From positions 1-23,919 of the forward strand of contig JAEEQP010000057.1 of NCBI GenBank assembly GCA_016285355.1: a DNA stretch of 23,919 bases. The letters are read 5' to 3'. Each line of letters begins with the position of its first letter. Position 1 is the stretch's first letter. The notes beneath the pieces are model-generated. The model did no database searches, was not told the origin of the DNA, and saw only the letters and a program-made list of their open reading frames with translations. The stretch comes from Bacteroidales bacterium. Its GTDB lineage: Bacteria > Bacteroidota > Bacteroidia > Bacteroidales > F082. This document shows, one piece after another, positions 1-7,353 of the stretch. A program made the translations under genes and the position numbers.

Positions 1-336
1 CCTGATTTGGAGGACAAAATCCTTTCCATAGAGGAAGTGGACGAATATATCTACCACATTGACAGGATGATGCGTGCCTTGAAACGGGCTGGAAAATTGG
101 AACATCTGAAAGGCCTTGTCGTTGGAGGTTTGACGCAGATTCATGACAATGCCGATCCCTTTGGCCAAAGCGTTGAGAAAGTGATAGCCGAAATAGTTTC
201 AGAGTATGACTATCCGCTTTGTTTCGGTTTCCCTGCCGGACATTTTGACGATAACCGGGCCTTGTTTTTCGGACAGAAATCAAAAATAGAGGTTGATAAA
301 AATGGGTCAGTTTTCCTTAGCGATTTTGTCCATTGA
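1..336 (+). CDS. LD-carboxypeptidase (peptidase family S66), C-terminal part only
   Basis: The reading frame is open from base 1, so the gene starts outside the window and only about 111 C-terminal residues are seen. The piece matches the C-terminal domain of S66 serine peptidases (LdcA/MccF type). These cut an amide bond next to a D-residue, in LdcA the terminal D-Ala of the murein tetrapeptide during cell-wall recycling. SIEEVDEYIYHIDRMMRAL is the family segment carrying the catalytic Glu, and FPAGHFDDNRALFFG carries the catalytic His and the usual glycine-rich end. The nucleophile Ser would lie upstream of the window. The last 30 bases overlap, tail to tail, the end of the card1-like gene on the other strand. 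LdcA and MccF-like immunity proteins cannot be told apart from this fragment. Confidence 0.85.
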   Translation, partial: PDLEDKILSIEEVDEYIYHIDRMMRALKRAGKLEHLKGLVVGGLTQIHDNADPFGQSVEKVIAEIVSEYDYPLCFGFPAGHFDDNRALFFGQKSKIEVDKNGSVFLSDFVH

Positions 337-1467
337 CTTCAAAACGTTTTTCAATAAGTCAGGCTTAGTCAAATTGAGCCAGTCGCAGAAAGTGATGCCC
401 ATATATTTCGCGGTTTTCTTCCAGCTGCCTTTCATGTCTTTCTTCAGCGAGAAGATATAAGAATTGCTAGTACCGAGCAGCACTTCCTTCAAGGCGCAGA
501 CCTTGTAGACAATCTCGTTGAAATAGCTCTCGCTGGCCACACCTGTCTTGCATTCGATGACAAACAGCTTGTTCGCTTTCATGAAACACACATCCAGTTC
601 ATTGTTGTGCTTGATGATACCGTTGGAGATATGTACGCCCATGGCAATATCATCAGGTTTAAGCACCTGCTTGATAAGGGCATAGACGTATTCCTCAAAC
701 CAACCACCTGTGAGGTATTCTATCTCATAACTCTGTAGCGAGTTATCTCGTTCGGGCTTAAAACCGATGTAACTCAAAAACTTACTGAGTGTTGGGATGG
801 CAGTCATGTGGTCTTTGATCGGTTTTTCAGCTTCTGAAATACGAAGGTAGTTCCAGTTGCGATATTTCTCGCGTAGGGTAGTCATCACCTGATAATCGCC
901 TTGACTGAACATATTCTGTGAGAACATTGTGAACAGATGTTGCGAGAATGCAGTTTCCTTCACTTGTTTACGCGGTTGGTCCACATCGCTTTCAAGTCCA
1001 TAAAGACCGAAATATTCTTTTAGTGTCATTCTATGTTGAATAGGAAACACCTCATCATCGTCATCATAGATGCTATGGTCAAAGATGGTCTTTACAATCA
1101 AGTTCTCACGGGTCTGCGTGTAGAAAAACAAGGTGTTGAACTCCTCGAAGACATGTTGCACCGATAAAGTCATATAACGGTTGCCGCCCGCCAGATTGAG
1201 GTAATACTGTGTATCGGTACTCAACTCACTTTTGATGGTGCGACAGATATATTCATAGAGCATCTTGTCCTCATGCCGTTTGACGATGATACGTTTGACA
1301 AGTGTGTCGTCGACTTCAAGTTGATGGGCCAAGTGTTGGATACAGTCGGCTTCCTCTTCGTTAGAGATGAACAACAGCCCGTCACCTTCTTCGTAATACT
1401 CCTTAGTGAATAAATAAGCGGGTAATGGGTTGCTTTTGTCTATGATATTGACGATGGTTTTGGACAT
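307..1467 (-). CDS. card1: Card1/Can2-type CARF-domain nuclease (CARF + PD-(D/E)XK, DUF1887)
   Basis: 386 residues from the ATG at 1467; a TTG nine bases upstream in the same frame is less likely. Residues 1-125 form a CARF-like Rossmann domain with the ligand-loop motif NLAGGNRYM (91-99), corresponding to the N-[IVL]-[TA]-GG-[TN]-K/R motif of CARF proteins. A linker with MTLKEYFGLYG (147-157) resembles the linker in Card1. Residues about 250-345 form a restriction-like nuclease fold: GGWFEEYVY (254-262), then D292 (ELDV), E305 and K307 (VIECKTG), the complete D-ExK catalytic set. Known family members bind cyclic tetra-adenylate made by type III CRISPR-Cas10 and then cut single-stranded DNA or RNA nonspecifically, stalling growth during phage attack. 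The gene starts 10 bases after hicB, so it is probably the third gene of hicA-hicB-card1. No cas gene or CRISPR array is visible in the window. The family call is strong; the activator and partner system are inferred. Confidence 0.87.
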   Translation of the reverse strand: MSKTIVNIIDKSNPLPAYLFTKEYYEEGDGLLFISNEEEADCIQHLAHQLEVDDTLVKRIIVKRHEDKMLYEYICRTIKSELSTDTQYYLNLAGGNRYMTLSVQHVFEEFNTLFFYTQTRENLIVKTIFDHSIYDDDDEVFPIQHRMTLKEYFGLYGLESDVDQPRKQVKETAFSQHLFTMFSQNMFSQGDYQVMTTLREKYRNWNYLRISEAEKPIKDHMTAIPTLSKFLSYIGFKPERDNSLQSYEIEYLTGGWFEEYVYALIKQVLKPDDIAMGVHISNGIIKHNNELDVCFMKANKLFVIECKTGVASESYFNEIVYKVCALKEVLLGTSNSYIFSLKKDMKGSWKKTAKYMGITFCDWLNLTKPDLLKNVLKSMDKIAKEN

Positions 1468-1477
1468 GATTATCAAA

Positions 1478-1813
1478 TTACATTACAGCCCGATAAATAC
1501 TTTGTTTTACAAATGCATTAAGTGAGATGCCTTCTTCTTGTGCTAATGCAGCTGCTTTGGCGTGAAGTTCAACAGGAATTCTGACATTGAAACTACCCGT
1601 GTATGACTTATGCAAAGGAATTCCTTTTTCTTTACAAAATGCAATATAGTCTTCCACTGCATTGATGAAGTCTTCCTTCAGTTCTGCAAGAGTTTTACCT
1701 TCGTAGGTGATCAATGTACCCTTGTCTAAACCGAGTATTTTTCCGTAAAGCGTATTATCGTCCAATTCCGCTTCAATACTCCCAATGAAACCTTTGTATT
1801 TAAGTGTATCCAT
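1478..1813 (-). CDS. hicB: HicB-family antitoxin
   Basis: 111 residues with the standard HicB layout. The N-terminal half (YKGFIGSIEAELDDNTLYGKI, then TYEGKTLAELKEDFINAVEDY) is the partial RNase-H-like fold that masks HicA. The C-terminal part from about residue 72 (GSFNVRIPVELHAKAAALA, then EEGISLNAFVKQSI) is a ribbon-helix-helix DNA-binding domain. HicB proteins neutralise the HicA RNase and, with it, repress their own operon. The start lies one base after the hicA stop, so translation is probably coupled. An inverted repeat over the hicA promoter is a plausible operator for it. The downstream neighbour, 10 bases away, is the CARF nuclease, which would therefore fall under the same autoregulation. 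Confidence 0.93.
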   Translation of the reverse strand: MDTLKYKGFIGSIEAELDDNTLYGKILGLDKGTLITYEGKTLAELKEDFINAVEDYIAFCKEKGIPLHKSYTGSFNVRIPVELHAKAAALAQEEGISLNAFVKQSIYRAVM

Positions 1814-1814
1814 T

Positions 1815-2072
1815 TTAAATAAGTTTGTTTTCAGTTAGATAATTTACGATGTCTTTCAGTGCCTTTTCTTTGACAATGCTTGAAGGATGAGGTTTGTGTG
1901 CCAAGTATTGCATCTGTTTGTCTTTATTATAGAACCTAACCCTTGAACCAGATGTTTTTCCTTTGTCGTCTTTTTCAAAACCAAGTCGCAAAAAAACAGA
2001 TTCCAATTCTGCGAAAGTAAAATCTTTTGGCAACTGGCATAATCTCTGTATTAGTTTGTCTTTTTTTGTCAT
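1815..2072 (-). CDS. hicA: HicA-family mRNA-interferase toxin
   Basis: 85 residues from the ATG at 2072. A longer frame reaches back to 2135 but would run through the promoter, and MTKKDKLIQRL is the usual start of the family. HicA toxins are small double-stranded-RNA-binding-fold proteins that cleave mRNA. The motif KTSGSRVRF (39-47) sits where the smaller HicA proteins have GSH, with Arg in place of the catalytic His. A later HKPHP (59-63) supplies histidines. As I recall, this GSR...HKPHP form is common among Bacteroidota HicA proteins, so it need not mean the toxin is dead. It is the first gene of the hicA-hicB-card1 unit. The toxin-before-antitoxin order is normal for hicAB. Confidence 0.9.
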   Translation of the reverse strand: MTKKDKLIQRLCQLPKDFTFAELESVFLRLGFEKDDKGKTSGSRVRFYNKDKQMQYLAHKPHPSSIVKEKALKDIVNYLTENKLI

Positions 2073-2096
2073 TTGCAACTGTTTTTCGGTTGCAAA
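2072..2096 (-). promoter_or_regulatory. Inverted repeat over the hicA start, candidate HicB operator
   Basis: On the minus strand TTTGCAAC and GTTGCAAA are perfect 8-base inverted arms separated by 9 bases. The first arm overlaps the TTTG of the -7 box; the last base of the second arm is the A of the hicA ATG. A dimeric ribbon-helix-helix protein such as HicB binding here would cover the transcription start. In RNA the arms could instead form a hairpin that hides the start codon. The repeat is seen directly; its role is inferred. Confidence 0.6.
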
Positions 2097-2100
2097 GATA
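2093..2100 (-). promoter_or_regulatory. Bacteroidota -7 promoter box for hicA-hicB-card1
   Basis: TATCTTTG on the minus strand matches the TAnnTTTG -7 consensus of Bacteroidota and ends 20 bases before the hicA ATG. No well-spaced TTTG -33 element is seen; the nearest is 28 bases upstream. The leader would be very short. Confidence 0.6.
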
Positions 2101-2130
2101 CAATATTTTTTATAATGAAAGAGAAACTCA

Positions 2131-2159
2131 AACAAAAAAAGACAGCCGAAGCTGTCTTT
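2131..2159 (-). terminator. Intrinsic terminator of the secreted beta-helix gene
   Basis: On the minus strand a 9-bp stem (AAAGACAGC with GCTGTCTTT) closed by a stable TTCG tetraloop runs into seven T's. It lies 25 bases past the stop of the gene at 2184-3656 and separates it from the hicA promoter about 30 bases further on. Confidence 0.85.
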
Positions 2160-2183
2160 CTAATATTTCAACAATTGTAAGGG

Positions 2184-3656
2184 TCACTTTACAACAAATT
2201 TCTTTACAGTTTTACCATTAGCATTCCTGACTTCAACACAATAAACACCAGATTTCAATGCTTCAACATTAATAGTATTAATCAAATTATCAATGAGTTG
2301 TGTTTTTACGATTTGCCCATAGACGTTAAAAATCACCACCTTAGAAATCATGGCTTTTTCAAGTGTTAGGGTGAAACTACCGTTGAAAATAGGATTTGGC
2401 CACACATCAAAAGCTACAATCTCAGTTTCTTCGATTGCATCATCGGTGGAAAACGGAATATAGTTGACCAACCCCAAACTTGGGTCGTCGTATTGGTGTG
2501 TGATATGTTCTTCTATCACTTGCTCATCAATAGTACCCCAGTAGTTGCCGACGGCCATGATATCGCAGGGGGAATTGTTATAAAGGTCGAAATAGAGGTA
2601 GTCCATCCCATAATTGGCAAGATGACCGTTGTTGTGTATCACATTATGTCCCCAGTCGTCTTCGGTACCGAGGTCGACATCGGCAGCATTGATGACAGTA
2701 ATACCCCACAGATTTTTGGTAATGGTATTATTGCGGATATAAGCCTTGTTGTTTTCGTCCATGCCATAAATGCTGATACCGCTGCCTCCATTCATGGGGT
2801 TGTTCTCGAGATTATTCTGGTCAAACGTGTTTCCGATAATGGTCGAACTGAGATGATAGCCCTGTTGGTTATAGCCGTAACGGTTGTGGTTGATGTTGTT
2901 GTTTTTCAACAGGATTTTGGTGTCACCGATTCCCATTAGGTCGGAAATGCTAATGCCGCCCGCCATGTTGTCTCCCCAATGAATGGTGCAGTTCACGATA
3001 CGGATGCTGTCTTCGGAACCAGGTCCTAAGTTTATATGAGGTTGATTAGTGCCCACATTATAATAAAACAGACAGTCAGTGATTTGTGGAGAGGTTTGCC
3101 CGTTGGCTGGCGAACTGATGGCTGAACCATTATTATTGTCAAATTCGCAATTCGTGAACACGGGGTCGCAGTTCATGCAATTGACAGCCGCACTTTGTTG
3201 CTCGCAACGGAAAGTATGGAAATGGCAGTCTGTAAAAACAGCTTCGCTTTCAATTATTTGAATGCCGTCCAATTCTGTAATATTGCATCTTCTGAACACG
3301 CACGGGCCAGTGGCATCCTCAAGACGAATGCGACTACCCACACCTGAATTGCCAGAAAAAGCCAACCAGTAATAAGTATCTGTGTTGATGGCCTCAATCG
3401 AGCCTTTGATGGTCAAGGTGACGTTGTTGTTAAAGTACAAGGAATGGTTAACGTTAAGTTTGTCGTTGGCCGAAATGGTGATGTCGTTTTCGATTCTATA
3501 CTGCTGGTTGCCATCAATCCACACGACGCAGCCGTTACTCACTTCCACAAGGTCTTCTATGGTGTAAGTCGTGCCATTACCCGGGCTCACCCATTGGGCG
3601 TTCAACGAGATCGCAATAGCAAGAATGAAGGCGAATGTTAAATAGAGTTTTTTCAT
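2184..3656 (-). CDS. Secreted right-handed beta-helix repeat protein with T9SS sorting domain
   Basis: 490 residues. A signal peptide (MKKLYLTFAFILAIAISLNAQ) is followed by a body in which short hydrophobic strands alternate with Asn/Asp/Gly-rich turns, such as SIRIVNCTIHWGDN and KILLKNNNINHNRYGYNQQG. This is typical of parallel beta-helix (pectate-lyase-like, NosD-like) proteins. The last 75 or so residues, beginning near VWPNPIFNGSFTLTL and ending GVYCVEVRNANGKTVKKFVVK, are a type A T9SS C-terminal domain, which directs export and surface attachment and is then removed. No catalytic site could be assigned, so it may bind or degrade polysaccharide or be structural. It follows pgk in the same direction with 110 bases of repeat-rich DNA between, and ends at its own terminator. 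No obvious promoter box was found directly upstream. Confidence 0.85.
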   Translation of the reverse strand: MKKLYLTFAFILAIAISLNAQWVSPGNGTTYTIEDLVEVSNGCVVWIDGNQQYRIENDITISANDKLNVNHSLYFNNNVTLTIKGSIEAINTDTYYWLAFSGNSGVGSRIRLEDATGPCVFRRCNITELDGIQIIESEAVFTDCHFHTFRCEQQSAAVNCMNCDPVFTNCEFDNNNGSAISSPANGQTSPQITDCLFYYNVGTNQPHINLGPGSEDSIRIVNCTIHWGDNMAGGISISDLMGIGDTKILLKNNNINHNRYGYNQQGYHLSSTIIGNTFDQNNLENNPMNGGSGISIYGMDENNKAYIRNNTITKNLWGITVINAADVDLGTEDDWGHNVIHNNGHLANYGMDYLYFDLYNNSPCDIMAVGNYWGTIDEQVIEEHITHQYDDPSLGLVNYIPFSTDDAIEETEIVAFDVWPNPIFNGSFTLTLEKAMISKVVIFNVYGQIVKTQLIDNLINTINVEALKSGVYCVEVRNANGKTVKKFVVK

Positions 3657-3689
3657 AAAAGGAGTCTTGAAGATGATTGTTTTTGGCTT

Positions 3690-3755
3690 TTGGCTATTAG
3701 CAATTAGCCGTTAGCTAACCAGCTATATAGCTAATTGCTAACGGCTAAGAGCCAA
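3690..3755. repeat. Mirror-paired TTAGC heptamer repeats downstream of pgk
   Basis: Two 28-base arms (3690-3717 and 3728-3755) are imperfect inverted copies, each built from heptamers of the form nnTTAGC. Arm one reads TTAGC-AATTAGC-CGTTAGC. The complement of arm two carries the same units in swapped order, TTAGC-CGTTAGC-AATTAGC. The centre holds the 12-base palindrome AGCTATATAGCT. The element can fold into several alternative hairpins. It lies between pgk and the secreted gene, so it may act as an mRNA 3' end or processing site, or be a small mobile repeat. Confidence 0.75.
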
Positions 3756-3766
3756 CAACCAAAAAA

Positions 3767-5017
3767 TCATTTCTTAATCGCTGCAATACCAGGCAGTTCC
3801 TTGCCTTCGATGGCTTCAAGCAGTGCACCGCCGCCAGTGGAGACGTATGAAACTTGGTCGGCAAGGCCAAACTTGTTGATACAAGCCACGGAGTCGCCAC
3901 CGCCGATAAGCGAGAAGGCACCGTCCTTGGTAGCTGCCGCAATAGCTTCGGCAATAGCCTTGGAACCCTTGGCAAAGGTATCGAACTCAAACACGCCGCA
4001 GGGACCATTCCAAAGGATGGTCTTTGAGCCTTTGATGACATTAGCGAAGAGTTCGCGGGTCTTCGGACCGATGTCCATGCCTTCCCAGCCTTCAGGAATG
4101 TTCATCGGGTCAACGATTTGAGTGTTGGCATCGTTGCCGAACTTGTCACCCACCACGCAGTCGATAGCCAAAACGAGGTTGACGCCCTTTTCCTTGGCCT
4201 TGGCAAGGATGTCCAAAGCGAGGTCGAGTTTGTCGTCTTCGCAGATGGAGTTGCCAATCTTGCCGCCGAGGGCCTTCTTGAAGGTGTAGGTCATGCCACC
4301 GCAGAGGATGAGGTTGTCGACCTTAGTGAGCAGGTTCTCAATGATTTCAATCTTCGTGGAGACCTTCGATCCACCCATAATAGCAGTAAAAGGATGCTGG
4401 ATTTCGTTCATCACCTTGTTGACGGCAGCCACTTCCTTGCCCATCAGGTAACCGAACATCTTGTGGTCGGCATCGAAGTAGTCGGCAATCAAAGCAGTGG
4501 AAGCATGGGCACGGTGAGCGGTGCCGAAAGCATCATTAATGTAGTATTCGCCATAGCCAGCAAGGGTCTTGGTGAATTCCTTCTGTAAGGCTTTGATGGC
4601 TTTTTTAGCTTCGTCATAGCCTTCTTCACCCTTTTCGATGCCACGCGGCTTGCCTTCCTCTTCAGCATAGAAGCGGAGGTTTTCAAGCACCAACACTTCA
4701 CCAGGTTTCATGGCGGCCACTTTATCAGTAGCTTTCATACAGTCATCGGCAAATTGTACAGGACGACCCAACAATTCTTCCAAGTGCTTGATAATCGGCT
4801 TGATGGAATACTTCGGGTCGGGATTTTTCTTCGGGCGACCGAGGTGCGACATCAGCACGACCATGCCTTTGTCGTTCAATACCTTATTAATAGTAGGCAA
4901 AGCGGCACGCATACGAGTGTCGTCAGTAATGTTGAAGTTGTCGTCCAGCGGGACATTGAAATCTACGCGAATAACCACGCGCTTGTTTGCAAAATTGATT
5001 TGATCGATGTTTACCAT
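3767..5017 (-). CDS. pgk: Phosphoglycerate kinase
   Basis: 416 residues, full length for the family. The enzyme transfers phosphate from 1,3-bisphosphoglycerate to ADP in glycolysis, and works in reverse in gluconeogenesis, in the cytoplasm. Recognisable blocks in order are [10 protein letters not shown] (17-26, substrate-binding signature), [66 protein letters not shown], and near the end [13 protein letters not shown] and [19 protein letters not shown], the nucleotide-binding end. The start follows the usual MVNIDQ form. The lipid kinase gene lies 26 bases upstream in the same direction, so the two may be cotranscribed; no TAnnTTTG box was found in that AT-rich gap. Confidence 0.99.
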   Translation of the reverse strand: MVNIDQINFANKRVVIRVDFNVPLDDNFNITDDTRMRAALPTINKVLNDKGMVVLMSHLGRPKKNPDPKYSIKPIIKHLEELLGRPVQFADDCMKATDKVAAMKPGEVLVLENLRFYAEEEGKPRGIEKGEEGYDEAKKAIKALQKEFTKTLAGYGEYYINDAFGTAHRAHASTALIADYFDADHKMFGYLMGKEVAAVNKVMNEIQHPFTAIMGGSKVSTKIEIIENLLTKVDNLILCGGMTYTFKKALGGKIGNSICEDDKLDLALDILAKAKEKGVNLVLAIDCVVGDKFGNDANTQIVDPMNIPEGWEGMDIGPKTRELFANVIKGSKTILWNGPCGVFEFDTFAKGSKAIAEAIAAATKDGAFSLIGGGDSVACINKFGLADQVSYVSTGGGALLEAIEGKELPGIAAIKK

Positions 5018-5043
5018 GATATTGTGATTTAAAGATTTAATAT

Positions 5044-6078
5044 TTAAAATTTAAAGATTTTTTGGCGTTTACCAGTGTGTTCACTTTTTCTTGAAACGAC
5101 GTTTCTTTTTCTGTGTTTTTTACCTGTTTCCTTGGGAATGACCATGTTGATGGCCTTCGGCAACACCTCAAAATCGAAGGGCGAATTGTTGAGGTTTTCA
5201 CCTTCGGTTTCCACCTTTAATGAATGGGGCGGAATGGAAACAATGTGGATTTTCTTCCCTCTGAAAGTCTTTACTTCATCGATTTTATTGATAAAAGTGC
5301 CATCATAGACATTTTTTACGTTGGCAGCAAACTTGAACATGGAGACTTTCTTGATGACCGTGACATCAAGCAAACCATCGTCGGGGATAGCATTGGGCAT
5401 GGTCATCATCCCACCTCCATTGAAACGTCCATTACCGATGGAAAGGTTGAGGATATAGTCGTCGAATACAAGCTCATCATCAATGGTAAGTTGGATATGG
5501 GTGACTTTGTATGTCAACACACACTTCACCAGACTGATCAGATAACGAATTGTGCCTCCTTTACCTTGTTGCTTCATGACATTGGTCGAGTGGCACACCA
5601 TCTCGTCAAGTCCGGTTCCGGCGGCATTGAGAAAATATCGGATGCGCGTGTCGCCGTTATCATAATAGGTCAGTTTGCCAATGTCATGTGCAAAAGTGTA
5701 TCCCGCCTTGATGATTTTGGCGACTTGGTCGTATTCCAAAGGGATGTCGAAAGTGCGTCGCCAGTCGTTGCCTGTTCCAATTGGCATGGTAGCCATGGTG
5801 ATTTCGTTGGTTGGCACTGCGTCTTGGGTGAAAATGCCGTTGATGACTTCATTGTTGGTGCCATCGCCGCCCACAGAAATAAACTTACGGTAACCTTTCT
5901 CAACAATGGCGTTACGAACAATTTCAATGGCGTGTCGGGGATATTCGGTCAGCACATCATCGAACTCAATACCCTCATTGACAAGCGTTTGCTTAATCAA
6001 TGGCCAGTCTTTTCCTGACTTTCCGACCGAGGCCATTGGGTTGACGACGACCAACCATTTGTTGTTAATATCGGTCAT
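5044..6078 (-). CDS. Diacylglycerol/lipid kinase family protein (DAGK catalytic domain)
   Basis: 344 residues from the ATG at 6078. A longer in-frame start at 6201 would overlap the neighbouring gene and the promoter box, and the family begins with WLVVVNP just after this ATG. The family transfers phosphate from ATP to lipids such as diacylglycerol, or to sphingoid bases (YegS/BmrU/DgkB group). Motifs seen are [10 protein letters not shown] (13-22), the nucleotide loop [14 protein letters not shown] (68-81), and [15 protein letters not shown] (99-113), followed by the C-terminal beta-sandwich with [20 protein letters not shown]. The C-terminal tail is strongly basic ([20 protein letters not shown]), which could favour contact with the membrane. 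A TATCTTTG box lies 21 bases upstream. The exact lipid substrate cannot be read from the sequence. Confidence 0.9.
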   Translation of the reverse strand: MTDINNKWLVVVNPMASVGKSGKDWPLIKQTLVNEGIEFDDVLTEYPRHAIEIVRNAIVEKGYRKFISVGGDGTNNEVINGIFTQDAVPTNEITMATMPIGTGNDWRRTFDIPLEYDQVAKIIKAGYTFAHDIGKLTYYDNGDTRIRYFLNAAGTGLDEMVCHSTNVMKQQGKGGTIRYLISLVKCVLTYKVTHIQLTIDDELVFDDYILNLSIGNGRFNGGGMMTMPNAIPDDGLLDVTVIKKVSMFKFAANVKNVYDGTFINKIDEVKTFRGKKIHIVSIPPHSLKVETEGENLNNSPFDFEVLPKAINMVIPKETGKKHRKRNVVSRKSEHTGKRQKIFKF

Positions 6079-6099
6079 AAAAACGTAGTTTTTCGGGGT

Positions 6100-6107
6100 C
6101 AAAGATA
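6100..6107 (-). promoter_or_regulatory. -7 promoter box for the lipid kinase gene (possibly with pgk)
   Basis: TATCTTTG on the minus strand, 21 bases before the ATG at 6078, fits TAnnTTTG. It supports the short start for the kinase. A matching -33 TTTG is not clear. Confidence 0.5.
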
Positions 6108-6134
6108 GGAAATAAAACAATTGAACGGAAATTA

Positions 6135-7238
6135 TTACGAATAATAATACAAGGCAAGCATGACTGCCGCGCCAATCAAAACGGCCAAAAGAACACGCCA
6201 TGCCGAGACTGGTGCCTTGCCGCCCACCTTGCCTGTCTGACCATTCACGGCAAACTGATAGACCTTATCTTTATATTTGAACGAGGAAATCCAAGTTGGG
6301 ACGAGAATGTATTTATAGGTGATGTTGCTGTAGAGCGTCGAGAACCTGACGGAATCGGAACGGTTGGCCCGCCAATGTCTCCGTACATGATCGCCAATGT
6401 CAGAGCGCAAACGCGACTGTATGTTTTTTTGAGCCGATTCCCAGCCATCCTTTAGACCGATAGAATAACGTTCGGCGACAAATCCTGCCACGATTTTGGG
6501 CGAATAGGGCACTAATTTCGAGAAATCAAAAGGCTCGCACTCTTTCACGCCCGAGTCCTCCTGTCGCTTCGAAGCCATGACGGTGACATCATTAAAAAAC
6601 TCTTGAAACATCCCGTTCACATGCTTCCAATGGGTTTCCGTCCGGGTCTTTCCGTCGCGGTCCTTCACGATTTTGTCGTAGCCGGCACGGGCCGTGAAAT
6701 TGGAAGTGGTCTGTGCGTCGTAAGTCCAATAGGGGAGATATACCCCTTGGAAAGCCTCGGGACGGGCGTTTTTCTTGGCTTTCGACGGAGCGAACCATTT
6801 CTTATTGAGCCATTTGGTAAAACAATCGCCAACTTGGTCTTTGGTGATGACAAAGGGGCAAATCGCGCTAGGTGAAATGGTGTTTTCAGTAGCGGCAGGC
6901 ATTACGCTTGTGGAGCCGCAGAAAGGACAGACGGCGGCGGTTTCGAGGGCATCATAGATGGTCACGGCACCACATTGCTTGCATTGCACCTCTTTCTTTT
7001 GGTCGCCCCAGTCGAAGCTCTCGGTGTGTATGGCCGACTCAAAATCTATCTCGCTGATTTCGCTTTCTGCTTCGGCTTTGGGCAGTTCACATGTATAGCC
7101 GCAATACTCGCAGTGCAAGCCGCCCGTGGCAGGGTCAAAGACCACTGTGGCACCGCAGTTGGGGCATTTCTTATCGGTTTCTTTTTCGGTTCTTTCCGAA
7201 AAAATTTGTTCTTCTTGGTTTTCAAAGGATGCTGACAT
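6135..7238 (-). CDS. Zinc-ribbon protein with C-terminal membrane anchor
   Basis: 367 residues from the ATG at 7238; the frame extends upstream to 7409 but that part runs through the promoter region and lacks family character. Two TFIIB-like zinc ribbons are visible: C25-C28/C43-C46 (CPNCG...CEYCG) and C86-C89/C104-C107 (CKQCG...CPFCG). A central domain follows (GVYLPYWTYDAQTTSNFTAR, then KLVPYSPKIVAGFVAERYSI), and the final 25 residues (AWRVLLAVLIGAAVMLALYYY) form one membrane helix. Proteins of this layout are widespread in bacteria and often annotated only as TFIIB-type zinc-ribbon-containing; their function is not established. The tail anchor predicts a cytoplasmic body at the inner membrane. 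A TATTTTTG box lies 20 bases upstream, facing away from the promoter of the next gene. Confidence 0.85.
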   Translation of the reverse strand: MSASFENQEEQIFSERTEKETDKKCPNCGATVVFDPATGGLHCEYCGYTCELPKAEAESEISEIDFESAIHTESFDWGDQKKEVQCKQCGAVTIYDALETAAVCPFCGSTSVMPAATENTISPSAICPFVITKDQVGDCFTKWLNKKWFAPSKAKKNARPEAFQGVYLPYWTYDAQTTSNFTARAGYDKIVKDRDGKTRTETHWKHVNGMFQEFFNDVTVMASKRQEDSGVKECEPFDFSKLVPYSPKIVAGFVAERYSIGLKDGWESAQKNIQSRLRSDIGDHVRRHWRANRSDSVRFSTLYSNITYKYILVPTWISSFKYKDKVYQFAVNGQTGKVGGKAPVSAWRVLLAVLIGAAVMLALYYYS

Positions 7239-7258
7239 AATTAGCGACTTTGTGGGTG

Positions 7259-7266
7259 CAAAAATA
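7259..7266 (-). promoter_or_regulatory. -7 promoter box for the zinc-ribbon gene
   Basis: TATTTTTG on the minus strand, 20 bases before the ATG at 7238. It is the leftward half of a divergent promoter region. Confidence 0.5.
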
Positions 7267-7305
7267 GGAATTATAGATAAAAGTGGTGAAAAAACTGAAA
7301 AACGA

Positions 7306-7335
7306 ATTGACACATGAGAAAAATTACTATTTTTG
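7306..7335 (+). promoter_or_regulatory. Promoter of the AT-rich membrane protein gene
   Basis: ATTG (7306-7309), an 18-base spacer, then TATTTTTG (7328-7335), close to the TTTG/TAnnTTTG pair of Bacteroidota. The box ends 18 bases before the ATG at 7354. Confidence 0.5.
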
Positions 7336-7353
7336 TCGCAAATATTCATCGAT

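Noticed and set aside
4118..4588. A 156-residue open frame opposite pgk
   Set aside because: It is a shadow of pgk, whose protein is fully conserved on the other strand.
5224..6018. A 264-residue open frame opposite the lipid kinase
   Set aside because: It is the reverse-strand shadow of a well-supported gene, with no promoter or family character.
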